From assembly GCA_964354365.1 (NCBI GenBank), contig CAYGZM010000150.1, positions 1-9,200 on the forward strand: a stretch of 9,200 nucleotides of DNA, given 5' to 3'. Position numbers and translations under genes: made by a program. The notes beneath the pieces are model-generated. The model searched no databases. It saw only the letters and a program-made list of their open reading frames with translations, and was not told where the DNA came from. The stretch's first letter is position 1. The number at the start of each line of letters is the position of its first letter. The DNA is from CAYGZM01 sp964354365 (lineage in GTDB: Bacteria; Planctomycetota; Phycisphaerae; Sedimentisphaerales; Anaerobacaceae). Of the stretch, positions 1 through 6,122 are shown piece by piece.

Positions 1-57
1 GTTTCGAATTTCGGATTTCGTGCTTCGTATTTTCGGGCAATCGCCCAAGCACTGTCG
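1..57. repeat. TTCG-rich dispersed-repeat-like sequence
   Basis: The left edge shows a stutter of short TTCG-containing units (TTTCGAATTTCGGATTTCG followed by TGCTTCGTATTTTCG) and then a small GGGC-AATC-GCCC hairpin at about 35-46. It has no coding potential. From memory, similar TTCGGATTTCGTGCTTCG stutters are dispersed between genes in many planctomycete genomes, so I read it as intergenic repeat DNA. That assignment is recollection, not a search result. Confidence 0.4.
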
Positions 58-75
58 GGTGCGATTTTTCGCACC
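58..75 (-). terminator. Hairpin just after the PmoA-family gene
   Basis: GGTGCGA (58-64), a TTTT loop, and TCGCACC (69-75) form a perfect 7-bp stem. It begins three bases beyond the stop codon of the minus-strand gene ending at 79. The position suits a transcription end or an mRNA 3' stabiliser. It lacks the U-run of a canonical intrinsic terminator on the minus strand, so termination is only inferred. Confidence 0.4.
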
Positions 76-78
76 ACT

Positions 79-1071
79 CTACTTTTCTTGAGGTCGCCCT
101 TCGAGGTTCGTCAACGGCCCAAGCTCACAGAACTTCTTCCACTGGCCCTCGATAGCATCCGCAGCCTTCATATCGCCGTGGACATACAGCCCGTATCGAA
201 GGCGCAACGGCTTGTCGGCCTCAATCGTCCTCGGTCCGTCAAACGTCAAAGACGCCCCCATCCACCCGTCGTTGCGGACGTGGAAAAAACTGGGGAAATT
301 CACATTCTTGGGGTGGTCAAAGAGCGTAACGCCCTCTATCGCGTTGTCCGTGATGGCCCCGGAGTAATCCACCCACCTGGCCTGCTTCCAGAGTATCTCT
401 TTTTCGTTGACGCCCCCCTCGGAATTGCGAATCCTGCCGCCGCCGTCGTTGACCCCGATAGTCTTGGCCATCCGCAAGCCGATCATCCCAAACGGCGTCT
501 TTCCGAGCGTAACCGCTTTATCGACGGCCTTGAGCTCCGTATCGATCACCATAAGCCACTCGTTGCCTTCGAGCAGCAGCACCGTGACTTGGCGTGTTTC
601 ATCGAGCAGGCGTCCCCCTTCGGCCGTCACCCACTCGTTTTCCGTGAGGATGGACGAGATCTCGCCGCCGTCTTCATACTTGACAATACGTTTGTGGCGA
701 ATCTTGCCTTTGCCGCCGTCGCCCCAGAAATCCACACCGTTCACGTCGGTGTGAGAAATCCAGACCGAATTGTGATGGCTGTGCGATTCCGGGTCGCGCG
801 GGTGGCCCATTCGGGTAAGCGACCGCCCCGAAGGCCCGATCGCCGGAAACAGAAATGGCCGATTGAGCTCCTGCCCGAAATGATACCGCGTAATCTCCAC
901 GCCGTCGCGTTGAAACGAGGCCTGGTGATACGGCATCGGCACAACCGCCAGCCGCGGAACAGGTTTAGGCAAGGGCGGCACCCCTTGTGCCAGGGCGTTT
1001 GAGCCGATTAGAAGTCCCGCAAGAAAGCAGACGAGGACTCTTCTGAGAGACAGAACACTGAAGAAAATCAT
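79..1071 (-). CDS. Secreted PmoA-family (DUF6807) protein
   Basis: A protein of 330 residues from the chosen start. Residues 1-28 form a clear Sec signal peptide: Arg10-Arg11, a hydrophobic stretch, then an Ala-Leu-Ala site before Gln29, so the product is exported. The body matches the family annotated 'methane oxygenase PmoA' (DUF6807). Its hallmark is a conserved His-rich block at about residues 90-116 (HPRDPESHSHHNSVW, then a VNGVDFW ending). Despite the family name these are not particulate methane monooxygenase subunits. They are common in planctomycetes and usually lie near sugar-degradation genes, and their reaction is not established. The frame is open upstream to 1164, which would overlap ftsY. 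I chose ATG 1071 because GGAGAAAGG lies upstream with AAAGG 8 nt from it, because the signal peptide begins there, and because a candidate promoter leaves only a short leader. ATG 1098 is the alternative. The family call is firm and the physiological role is unknown. Confidence 0.9.
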   Translation of the reverse strand: MIFFSVLSLRRVLVCFLAGLLIGSNALAQGVPPLPKPVPRLAVVPMPYHQASFQRDGVEITRYHFGQELNRPFLFPAIGPSGRSLTRMGHPRDPESHSHHNSVWISHTDVNGVDFWGDGGKGKIRHKRIVKYEDGGEISSILTENEWVTAEGGRLLDETRQVTVLLLEGNEWLMVIDTELKAVDKAVTLGKTPFGMIGLRMAKTIGVNDGGGRIRNSEGGVNEKEILWKQARWVDYSGAITDNAIEGVTLFDHPKNVNFPSFFHVRNDGWMGASLTFDGPRTIEADKPLRLRYGLYVHGDMKAADAIEGQWKKFCELGPLTNLEGRPQEK

Positions 1072-1102
1072 AAGTTGGACCTTTCTCCGTGAATCCATTG
1101 AC

Positions 1103-1130
1103 GGAATACGCAAGTACCCGCAATTGTCAA
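1103..1130 (-). promoter_or_regulatory. Candidate promoter of the PmoA-family gene
   Basis: On the minus strand TTGACA (1130-1125) is followed by a 16-nt spacer and TATTCC (1108-1103). The -35 is a perfect consensus and overlaps the ftsY stop codon; the -10 is weak (three of six). Transcription would start near 1096, giving a leader of about 25 nt before ATG 1071. This suggests the gene can be expressed separately from ftsY. Confidence 0.4.
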
Positions 1131-2050
1131 CCGAACAGGGCCTCGACAAACTTGGCCGGGTCAAATTCTGCGATGTCTTCCGGTTTTTCGCCGAGGCCGA
1201 CGAATTTCACCGGTATATCGAGCTGGTCTTTAATGGCGATAACGATCCCGCCGCGTGCGGTGCCGTCGAGCTTGGCTAAGAAAATACCGGTAACGTTAAT
1301 CGCCTGGGTGAACATCTGCGCCTGGACGATAGCATTCTGGCCGGTGGTTGCATCGAGAACCAGCAGCACCTCGTTCGGCGCGCCGGGGATTTGCCGCGCC
1401 ACCACGTCGCGGATCTTCGTCAATTGCTGCATCAGGTCCTTTTTGGTGTGCAGCCGCCCGGCGGTATCAAGAATCAGGATATCGGCCTCTCTTGCTACGG
1501 CGGCCTGGCAGGCGTCGAAGGCAACGGCAGCCGGGTCGCCGCCGGTCTGGTGCTTCACAATCGGCACGCCTATGCGCTCGGCCCAGATGCTCAATTGCTC
1601 CACGGCGGCGGCGCGGAACGTATCGCACGCCGCAACAATGACCTTTTTGCCGTTCCGGCTCAGTATGTAGGCGAGCTTGGCGATGCTCGTCGTCTTGCCG
1701 GTGCCGTTCACGCCGGCGACGAGGATAACGGTCGGCCCTGACTCGGCCAGATGAAGCTGCCTGTCGTGGCCCGGCCAGTAGCTCTTGATGTGCTCCTTGA
1801 GAAACGGGATAATATCGTCCGTTGCTGCAATTTGCCTAGTGCGGTAGGCCTCGCGCAGCTCCGATACGAGCTTTTCCGTCGTCTCAACGCCGATATCGTC
1901 CTTTATCAGCGTCTCTTCCAGCTCGTCCAGCAGGGCCTCATCGATCTTCCTGCGGAGGCTGAGCACCGAAGAAAGCGAGCTGCTTATTTTGTCGCGCGTC
2001 TTGCCCAGCCGTTCCTTAAGGTATCCTGCCGTCTTGCTGAATATGCCCAC
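1127..2050 (-). CDS. ftsY: Signal recognition particle receptor FtsY
   Basis: FtsY is the membrane-associated GTPase that docks the SRP-ribosome complex with the Sec translocon. The 307-residue protein is close to a minimal NG-domain form, without the long acidic A domain of E. coli FtsY. It starts with an amphipathic helix (about 1-25) of the type used for membrane contact. An N-domain four-helix region runs to about residue 100. The SRP-GTPase G domain then shows G1 GVNGTGKTT (113-121), DTFRAAA (143-149), DTAGR (195-199) and AKLDGTARGG (259-268), ending in the closing GLGEKPEDIAEFDP stretch. KLDGTA rather than KLDGDA, and the FDP...F-V-x-A-L-F ending, indicate FtsY and not Ffh. The start is GTG (2050-2048), with AAGGA 7 nt upstream. 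It is transcribed divergently from dnaA, with the PmoA-family gene 55 bp downstream. Confidence 0.97.
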   Translation of the reverse strand: MGIFSKTAGYLKERLGKTRDKISSSLSSVLSLRRKIDEALLDELEETLIKDDIGVETTEKLVSELREAYRTRQIAATDDIIPFLKEHIKSYWPGHDRQLHLAESGPTVILVAGVNGTGKTTSIAKLAYILSRNGKKVIVAACDTFRAAAVEQLSIWAERIGVPIVKHQTGGDPAAVAFDACQAAVAREADILILDTAGRLHTKKDLMQQLTKIRDVVARQIPGAPNEVLLVLDATTGQNAIVQAQMFTQAINVTGIFLAKLDGTARGGIVIAIKDQLDIPVKFVGLGEKPEDIAEFDPAKFVEALFG

Positions 2051-2107
2051 TGCCGTTTCCTTACTGCCAAAAATCGTAGTGTGCTGCTACAAATGTCTTG
2101 AACCTCT

Positions 2108-2137
2108 GTCATTGCGAGCGGAGCGAAGCAATCTCAG
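2108..2137. repeat. Dispersed ATTGC...GCAAT palindromic repeat, copy 1
   Basis: GTCATTGCGAGCGGAGCGAA followed by GCAATCTCAG, with outer arms ATTGC (2111-2115) and GCAAT (2128-2132). Related copies lie at 5223-5256 and 5662-5696. The three copies share the GTCATTGCGAG left end and sit only in intergenic DNA, which is the pattern of a REP/MITE-like element. Confidence 0.65.
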
Positions 2138-2410
2138 CCATCCGAAGCTCCAATACCGCCACGCTCTTGCAACCCTCGCAACAACAACTCATCGAATCAC
2201 GAATAACAGAACAGCCGAATGCCGCCGTCATTTCCAAAACGGCGCCGACATCATCCCGATAATAGCGGGATTCGCCGAAAATTCAAGTCCGCTCGGCATT
2301 TTAATTTCCCCCTGTTCGCAAGCCGCCTCTTTGCGGACAACCGCAACAATCGTGCCGGCCAAGACGAATCGGGCTTTTTTCCTTTTTTTATCGGGAGCCG
2401 TGCATTTTTT

Positions 2411-2439
2411 TTGACAAACCGCTCGACCGGCGTTAGGTT
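2411..2439 (+). promoter_or_regulatory. dnaA promoter
   Basis: A perfect -35 TTGACA (2411-2416), a 17-nt spacer, and TAGGTT (2434-2439) as -10. A run of eight T residues lies immediately upstream of and into the -35, resembling an UP element. Transcription would start near 2446, giving a leader of about 174 nt before the GTG start of dnaA. This is the best sigma-70 type signal in the region. Confidence 0.6.
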
Positions 2440-2497
2440 TTACCATTGTTGCCCCGCACCGGATGAGGTCTCACTTGCGAGGTGCTTGGGGAAGGGT

Positions 2498-2560
2498 ATG
2501 TTTCAACTGTGTAAGGTCGGTCCGTTTGGCTTGGCCAAAGCGCTGAGCAGGGATGTTTGA
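2498..2560 (+). other. Possible 20-codon upstream ORF in the dnaA leader
   Basis: ATG 2498 opens a 20-codon frame (MFQLCKVGPFGLAKALSRDV) ending in TGA 2558-2560, wholly inside the predicted dnaA mRNA leader. The purine run GGGGAAGGG ends only one base before the ATG, so ribosome binding would be poor. It ends 59 nt before the preferred dnaA start. It may be chance; no known leader peptide is recognised. Confidence 0.2.
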
Positions 2561-2607
2561 TAAGCGGCTTGTGTCTGTCCTCGAATGCGGATGCCTTGTC
2601 GTTCATG

Positions 2608-2613
2608 AAGGAG
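2608..2613 (+). promoter_or_regulatory. Shine-Dalgarno deciding the dnaA start
   Basis: AAGGAG with a 6-nt spacer to GTG 2620. The upstream in-frame candidates TTG 2557 and ATG 2605 have no comparable site at correct spacing. Confidence 0.6.
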
Positions 2614-2619
2614 TATGGT

Positions 2620-3939
2620 GTGGCGGTTCACGAAGTTGAAGGCATTTTCGCCGACATACTTGACCGTGCAAGAGTGCTCGACCCGGCCAACACCCGCAAG
2701 TGGTTCGATAAGCTGACGGTTTTACGTCTGGACGGCGGCTCGCTTACGATCGGCTGCCCCGACGAGGCAACCGCTCAGTTCCTTCGCACAAACTGCAAGG
2801 GCAGCTTCGCCCGCGCCGCCCAGCAGATAACCGGCCATCTTATCACTGTTGATTTTGACGTTGATGCGGCCAAAAAGCCTGCAACTGCTCCCAAGCAATC
2901 CCTGCCCGGCCCTGCGCTGCATCCCGATTACACCTTTGACAATTTTGTTGTGGGGCCGAGCAACCGCCTCGCCCACGCGAGCTGTGTCGCCGTGAGTCAG
3001 TCGCCGGGCAATACATACAATCCGCTCTTTATTTACGGCAGCAGCGGACTGGGCAAGACGCATCTGCTGCACGCCGTTTGTTTCGAGGCCTACGGGAAAT
3101 TCAACGGCGCCGTAATTCAGTTTCTCAGTTGCGAGGACTTCGTCAACCGGTTCATCAGTGCTATCGAGGCGGGAAACCTGCCCGGCTTTCAAAGCCAGTT
3201 CCGCACCGTGGATATGCTCGTAATCGACGATATCCAGTTCCTCCGCGAGCGCGAGCACAGCCAGGAGGAGTTCTTCCACACCTTTAACGCCTTGTACAAC
3301 AACGGCAAACAGATAATCCTCAGCGGCGACAGCCCGCCGGGCAAGATACCCTCGCTCGAAGAGCGGCTGATTAGCCGATTCAACTGGGGCCTCGTCGCTC
3401 GAATCGATCCGCCAAGCTACGAGACGCGGGTTGCAATCGTCCAGAAAAAAGCGCGTCTAAGAGGCATCAAAATATCCGACGACATCGCCGAATACATTGC
3501 CCGCAAGCTCCAGGCCAACATCAGGGAGCTTGAAGGCGCTCTGACCACGATTTACGCGGTAGCAACCACCACCGGCAAGGATATTACGCTCGAGCTGGCC
3601 CAGACGGCCCTCGAGGGCCAGATCAAGCTCGCGGCCAGACACGTAAGCATCACCGATATTATCGAGGTGGTGACAAGGCACTTTGACGTCCGCCTTACCG
3701 ATTTGCAGAGCAAGAAACGCAGTCAGAGCATTACTATGCCCCGTCAGATATGTATGTACCTGGCAAGGAGCCTGACCAAACACAGCCTGGAGGAAATAGG
3801 CGGCCATCTGGGCGGGCGAGACCACACAACCGTAATGCACGCCTGCAACAAGATAACCCTTGCCAAAGACGCCGACCCTCAGGTGAGCGCCCTGCTCGAC
3901 GAGCTGGCAAGACAAATCACAAAGCCATCCCAGGCATAG
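2620..3939 (+). CDS. dnaA: Chromosomal replication initiator protein DnaA
   Basis: DnaA binds DnaA boxes at oriC, oligomerises with ATP and opens the duplex. The 439-residue protein has all domains: a short domain I (about 1-80, VEGIFADILDRAR...KWFDKL), a very short linker, the AAA+ domain, and the DNA-binding domain IV. Motifs are Walker A GSSGLGKT (140-147), Walker B LVIDDIQF (200-207), arginine-finger region LEERLISRF (246-254) and sensor II NIRELEGAL (300-308). Domain IV begins at about 340 and carries the DnaA signature GGRDHTTVMHACNKI (398-412). The frame is open to TTG 2557, and ATG 2605 also exists. I prefer GTG 2620 because AAGGAG (2608-2613) lies 6 nt upstream and the resulting N-terminus fits domain I of known DnaA proteins. 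No dnaN, recF or gyrB follows, unlike the classical cluster. Confidence 0.96.
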   Translation: MAVHEVEGIFADILDRARVLDPANTRKWFDKLTVLRLDGGSLTIGCPDEATAQFLRTNCKGSFARAAQQITGHLITVDFDVDAAKKPATAPKQSLPGPALHPDYTFDNFVVGPSNRLAHASCVAVSQSPGNTYNPLFIYGSSGLGKTHLLHAVCFEAYGKFNGAVIQFLSCEDFVNRFISAIEAGNLPGFQSQFRTVDMLVIDDIQFLREREHSQEEFFHTFNALYNNGKQIILSGDSPPGKIPSLEERLISRFNWGLVARIDPPSYETRVAIVQKKARLRGIKISDDIAEYIARKLQANIRELEGALTTIYAVATTTGKDITLELAQTALEGQIKLAARHVSITDIIEVVTRHFDVRLTDLQSKKRSQSITMPRQICMYLARSLTKHSLEEIGGHLGGRDHTTVMHACNKITLAKDADPQVSALLDELARQITKPSQA

Positions 3940-3997
3940 ACTCTCAACAAGCCGTTCCGCAGCCCCTGCCTCACGCGCGCCGGCCGCCGATTTTGCG

Positions 3998-4057
3998 ATA
4001 GCCAAAAGGCCATTCTTGAGATAGTATGACGCACGTTGGCTATGAATAATCTCAAGA
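3998..4057 (+). promoter_or_regulatory. Interleaved inverted repeats over a start codon
   Basis: ATAGCCAA (3998-4005) is the exact complement of TTGGCTAT (4036-4043). TCTTGAGAT (4014-4022) is the exact complement of ATCTCAAGA (4049-4057). The order is A-B-A'-B', which in RNA permits either an H-type pseudoknot or two mutually exclusive hairpins. A' contains the first two bases of ATG 4042-4044 and B' lies in the first codons, so folding would hide the start of the glycosyltransferase. The complementarity is directly visible; regulation is inferred. Confidence 0.35.
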
Positions 4058-5139
4058 GAAAACCGCTTCGCGTGGCCCTGATTGTCTCCGAACGCGCGCT
4101 CGCCGAGTATTCGATGTCGCTCGAATATCTTCTGGTTGGCCTGGCGGACGAGTCGGTTCCCGTGGTCCTGGTCTGTCCGCCTGGCAGTAACGTTGATTCG
4201 ATTATCTGCGGGGCGGTGGAGGTCCTGAGGCATCCGCCTGTCGATCTGCCATTGGTCGAGCGTTTAGGCAGGAATATGCTCGCCGAGCTGCTCGCAAAGT
4301 TTGAGCCGACCGTATTGCACTGCCTGTGCCAGAGCAGGGCGCCTCTTGTAGAGTGGCTGGCGCTCCGCCTGGACCTGCCCTATATCCTGGCAGTAAATTC
4401 CCTGCAAAAGCGACCGCGGCCGTTTCCCGCGTCATTGGAGCACTGCGCCAGGATAGTCGTGCCGGCCCAGACCGTCGCCGCGAGCATCGCCGGATTCCAC
4501 CCCCAATTCGCCGAGCGAATTGAGCAGATCAATGTCGGCACTTTCGTGGCCGAAACCAGCAGGTGCTTCTCCGCGGCGTCGCGCACTGCAACAATCGTGG
4601 TGGCTCATCCTCTGGACAATGCCGACGACTTTGAGAATTTGTTCGGCGCAATCAGACATATATCGCTCGACGGCTATGAGTTTATGACGGTCGTAATGGG
4701 CGGCGGCCGGGACGATAGCCAGGTCCATAAGCTGCTCGCGGCGCTTGATCTGCTGCAAACCGTTACCGTCGTCCCAAGGCTAAGACCCGTGCGATCGGTT
4801 CTCGCCGCGGGGGATATCTTCGTTCGGCCGAAGCCGAGTTCAGCCTTCGACCCCTTTCTGCTCGAAGCGATGAGCGTCGGGGTCGCTGTGGCCGCCTGCA
4901 AGGGCGGCGTCGATGACCTGATTGTCGATGGCGAAACCGCCGTTGTCTTCGACCCCAACGACGAGCTGAGCATCGTCACCGCGCTCAAGCAACTGCTCGG
5001 CAAGCGGGAATTCGCACGGAAAATCGCCGCCGCCGGGCAGGATTACCTCAGAAAAAACCACTCGGTAAGCAATATGATCTCCGCCACCTTGCAGACATAC
5101 CGCAACGCCGAGCAGTGGTACAAATCCCCGGACGGTTAA
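4042..5139 (+). CDS. GT-B glycosyltransferase, GT4-like
   Basis: A 365-residue protein with the two-Rossmann plan of GT-B enzymes, which transfer sugars from nucleotide-sugar donors. The N-terminal half starts with a beta strand (LRVALIVSE) and holds VLHCLCQSRA (about 91-100), the acceptor side. A second Rossmann unit begins near 183 (TATIVVAHPLDN). The donor-binding end shows FDPFLLEAMSVGVAVAACKGG (about 269-289), then DLIVDGETAVVFDPND, as in GT4 enzymes. The first Glu of the EX7E motif is replaced by Ser267, while the second (Glu275) is present. There is no transmembrane segment, so it should be cytoplasmic. It follows dnaA by 102 bp on the same strand and may be co-transcribed. ATG 4042 was chosen over TTG 4036; neither has a strong Shine-Dalgarno. 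The acceptor and product (polysaccharide or lipid glycan) cannot be told. Confidence 0.85.
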   Translation: MNNLKRKPLRVALIVSERALAEYSMSLEYLLVGLADESVPVVLVCPPGSNVDSIICGAVEVLRHPPVDLPLVERLGRNMLAELLAKFEPTVLHCLCQSRAPLVEWLALRLDLPYILAVNSLQKRPRPFPASLEHCARIVVPAQTVAASIAGFHPQFAERIEQINVGTFVAETSRCFSAASRTATIVVAHPLDNADDFENLFGAIRHISLDGYEFMTVVMGGGRDDSQVHKLLAALDLLQTVTVVPRLRPVRSVLAAGDIFVRPKPSSAFDPFLLEAMSVGVAVAACKGGVDDLIVDGETAVVFDPNDELSIVTALKQLLGKREFARKIAAAGQDYLRKNHSVSNMISATLQTYRNAEQWYKSPDG

Positions 5140-5148
5140 TCCGTCTTT

Positions 5149-5189
5149 GTGGCACGGGCTTCCTACGTGGCACGGGCTTCCAGCCCGTG
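5149..5189. repeat. CACGGGCT/AGCCCGTG hairpin with a partial copy
   Basis: GTGGCACGGGCTTCC occurs at 5149-5163 and again at 5167-5181. In the second copy it is completed to a perfect 8-bp hairpin: CACGGGCT (5171-5178), TCC loop, AGCCCGTG (5182-5189). It starts 10 bp after the glycosyltransferase stop, so it could act at the mRNA end, but there is no T-run. It resembles a dispersed hairpin repeat I know from planctomycete intergenic DNA. Confidence 0.6.
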
Positions 5190-5222
5190 GATGAAATGCT
5201 CTCATCGTCTCCCCGCCCGACA

Positions 5223-5256
5223 GTCATTGCGAGGCCCGCAGGGCCGTGGCAATCTC
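5223..5256. repeat. Dispersed ATTGC...GCAAT palindromic repeat, copy 2
   Basis: ATTGC (5226-5230) pairs with GCAAT (5249-5253 region), and inside it GGCCC pairs with GGGCC around a GCA loop, forming a long imperfect hairpin. It shares the GTCATTGCGAG start with copies 1 and 3, and GAGGCCCG with copy 3. Confidence 0.65.
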
Positions 5257-5290
5257 TCGTTCGGCAAGCGGAGAAAGCTGTTTCTGCGTT

Positions 5291-5425
5291 TGAAATTGGG
5301 TTTGATTGGGTTTGTTTTGAATAACGTTTGTTGTTCATTGTTCGTTGTTTATCGACATAAGCCTTGATTGGTGCTGTACTTATGGCTATTTTACCCATTT
5401 TGAAATTGGCTTTGTTTTGCATAAT
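5291..5425. repeat. TGAAATTGGGTTTG-type repeat, two degenerate copies
   Basis: TGAAATTGGGTTTGATTGGG then TTTGTTTTGAATAAC (5291-5325) is echoed by TGAAATTGGCTTTGTTTTGC then ATAATTG (5401-5427). Read on the minus strand these are CAAAACAAACCCAATTTCA-like units. They give the spurious 'KTQSNPISN' peptides that I recall from automatically annotated planctomycete genomes. The sequence between contains further T-rich stutter (TTGTTCATTGTTCGTTG). Confidence 0.5.
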
Positions 5426-5435
5426 TGACTCACGG

Positions 5436-5460
5436 CCACAAAGGCACTAAGGCACCAAGG
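5436..5460. repeat. Short tandem GCACNAAG stutter
   Basis: GCCACAAAG, GCACTAAG and GCACCAAG follow one another as 8-9 bp near-identical units. This matches a class of short intergenic tandem repeat (CACAGAGGCACAGAGG-like) that I associate with planctomycetes and verrucomicrobia. There is no coding signal. Confidence 0.5.
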
Positions 5461-5588
5461 GATGAAGTAATAGGGGGAATTTCAAGAACCTTGTGCCTGT
5501 GCGGTCTTGCTCCTTTTTCTACGTGCGACAGACGATACACCTTATGCTACATACCATTGACTATTCTGATTCTGTTAGTTTGATATAT

Positions 5589-5617
5589 ATTATACTCCGT
5601 CGGAGCTTGGCCGTCAA
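5589..5617 (-). promoter_or_regulatory. Strong orphan promoter with a palindrome in its spacer
   Basis: On the minus strand TTGACG (5617-5612), a 17-nt spacer and a perfect TATAAT (5594-5589) form the closest match to the sigma-70 consensus in the window. The spacer contains the 11-bp palindrome CTCCG-T-CGGAG (5595-5605), placed where a repressor could act. Transcription would run leftward from about 5582 into repeat-rich DNA, where I find no plausible gene. The longest frame near the start is a 12-codon peptide at about 5556-5518. A small RNA or a remnant of a lost gene is possible. Confidence 0.45.
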
Positions 5618-5661
5618 GGAAAATCCCCAATAACCGGAGACGCCGGGGGTACTGTCGGCCC

Positions 5662-5696
5662 GTCATTGCGAGGCCCGATAGGATCGTGGCAGCCTC
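5662..5696. repeat. Dispersed ATTGC...GCAGC repeat, copy 3, degenerate
   Basis: GTCATTGCGAGGCCCGATAG followed by GATCGTGGCAGCCTC. It matches copy 2 (5223-5256) over the left half and part of the right half. The right arm is GCAGC instead of GCAAT, so the palindrome is decayed. Confidence 0.55.
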
Positions 5697-6122
5697 GACC
5701 TCCCCCGCAAATCGCTCCCGACAGAACTCATAAAGTCCTCCTACCCCTTTGCAGAATTGCACACGCTGCACGCCCATATATGGTTGTGTATCGCCTGTAT
5801 TACGTCACAGCTCTGGCACTCATCGCGAATCCGCAGCGACTTCGGCACAATAACCTGCCAAGCGAGAGCAATTTTCTTGCTTCGCTACCTCGACGGTCTA
5901 TTATGAAACCAGATGATAAGCGCTCAAGACTGTTTCAACTTCGGATGAAAAATCGCTGGTGAAATGCACCTCCTCTTGTCGATATTGAACAAAGGCATGT
6001 GTTCACCGTAGGATTTCTGTATCAGACTGAGTTGGCATTTTCTTGTCCTGCTCTCGTAAGTTCAGCTACATAAAGACCTTATGTGTTTGCATGCCTCAGA
6101 ATTGGAGTTGGGTTAATTGAAC

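Larger units (their letters stand above)
2051..2619. other. Divergent ftsY-dnaA intergenic region
   Basis: About 570 bp between the ftsY start and the preferred dnaA start. It holds one dispersed hairpin repeat (2108-2137), T-rich tracts at about 2375-2412, the dnaA promoter and a long dnaA leader. I looked on both strands for consensus DnaA boxes (TTATNCACA) and saw none, so the sequence does not support an origin here. No clear ftsY promoter was found; TACGAT about 25 bases upstream of the ftsY start is a weak -10 candidate. The frames open here have no protein-like composition. Confidence 0.6.
5140..6122. other. Long repeat-rich intergenic region
   Basis: About 980 bp without a convincing gene. 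The first 560 bp hold a run of different dispersed repeats (5149-5189, 5223-5256, 5291-5326/5401-5425, 5436-5460, 5662-5696) and an orphan minus-strand promoter (5589-5617). Frames crossing the repeats are translations of repeat DNA. From about 5700 to 6040 I see only a 10-bp palindrome CCATATATGG (5774-5783) and no coding signal. A weak promoter candidate for the next gene is TTGTCC (6043-6048), 18 nt, TACATA (6067-6072). Confidence 0.6.

Noticed and set aside
88..1002. Long plus-strand open frame opposite the PmoA-family gene
   Set aside because: It is the antisense shadow of a clearly coding minus-strand gene with a signal peptide and family motifs. Its own translation is Arg/Pro/His-rich without any domain.
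2051..2556. Possible oriC between ftsY and dnaA
   Set aside because: The T-rich tracts are suggestive, but no TTATNCACA-type boxes are seen on either strand.
3457..4233. 258-codon minus-strand frame across the dnaA end and the glycosyltransferase start
   Set aside because: It runs antisense to two well-supported genes, has no recognisable domain, and is explained by GC-rich codon shadowing.
5048..5422. 124-codon minus-strand frame at the end of the glycosyltransferase
   Set aside because: Its N-terminal part (MQNKANFKMGKIA..., KQTQSNPISN) is the translation of dispersed repeats, and its C-terminal part is antisense to the glycosyltransferase.
5666..5962. 98-codon plus-strand frame in the intergenic region
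   Set aside because: It begins inside a dispersed repeat, has no Shine-Dalgarno and no domain-like composition. The in-frame ATG near 5904 gives only about 20 codons.
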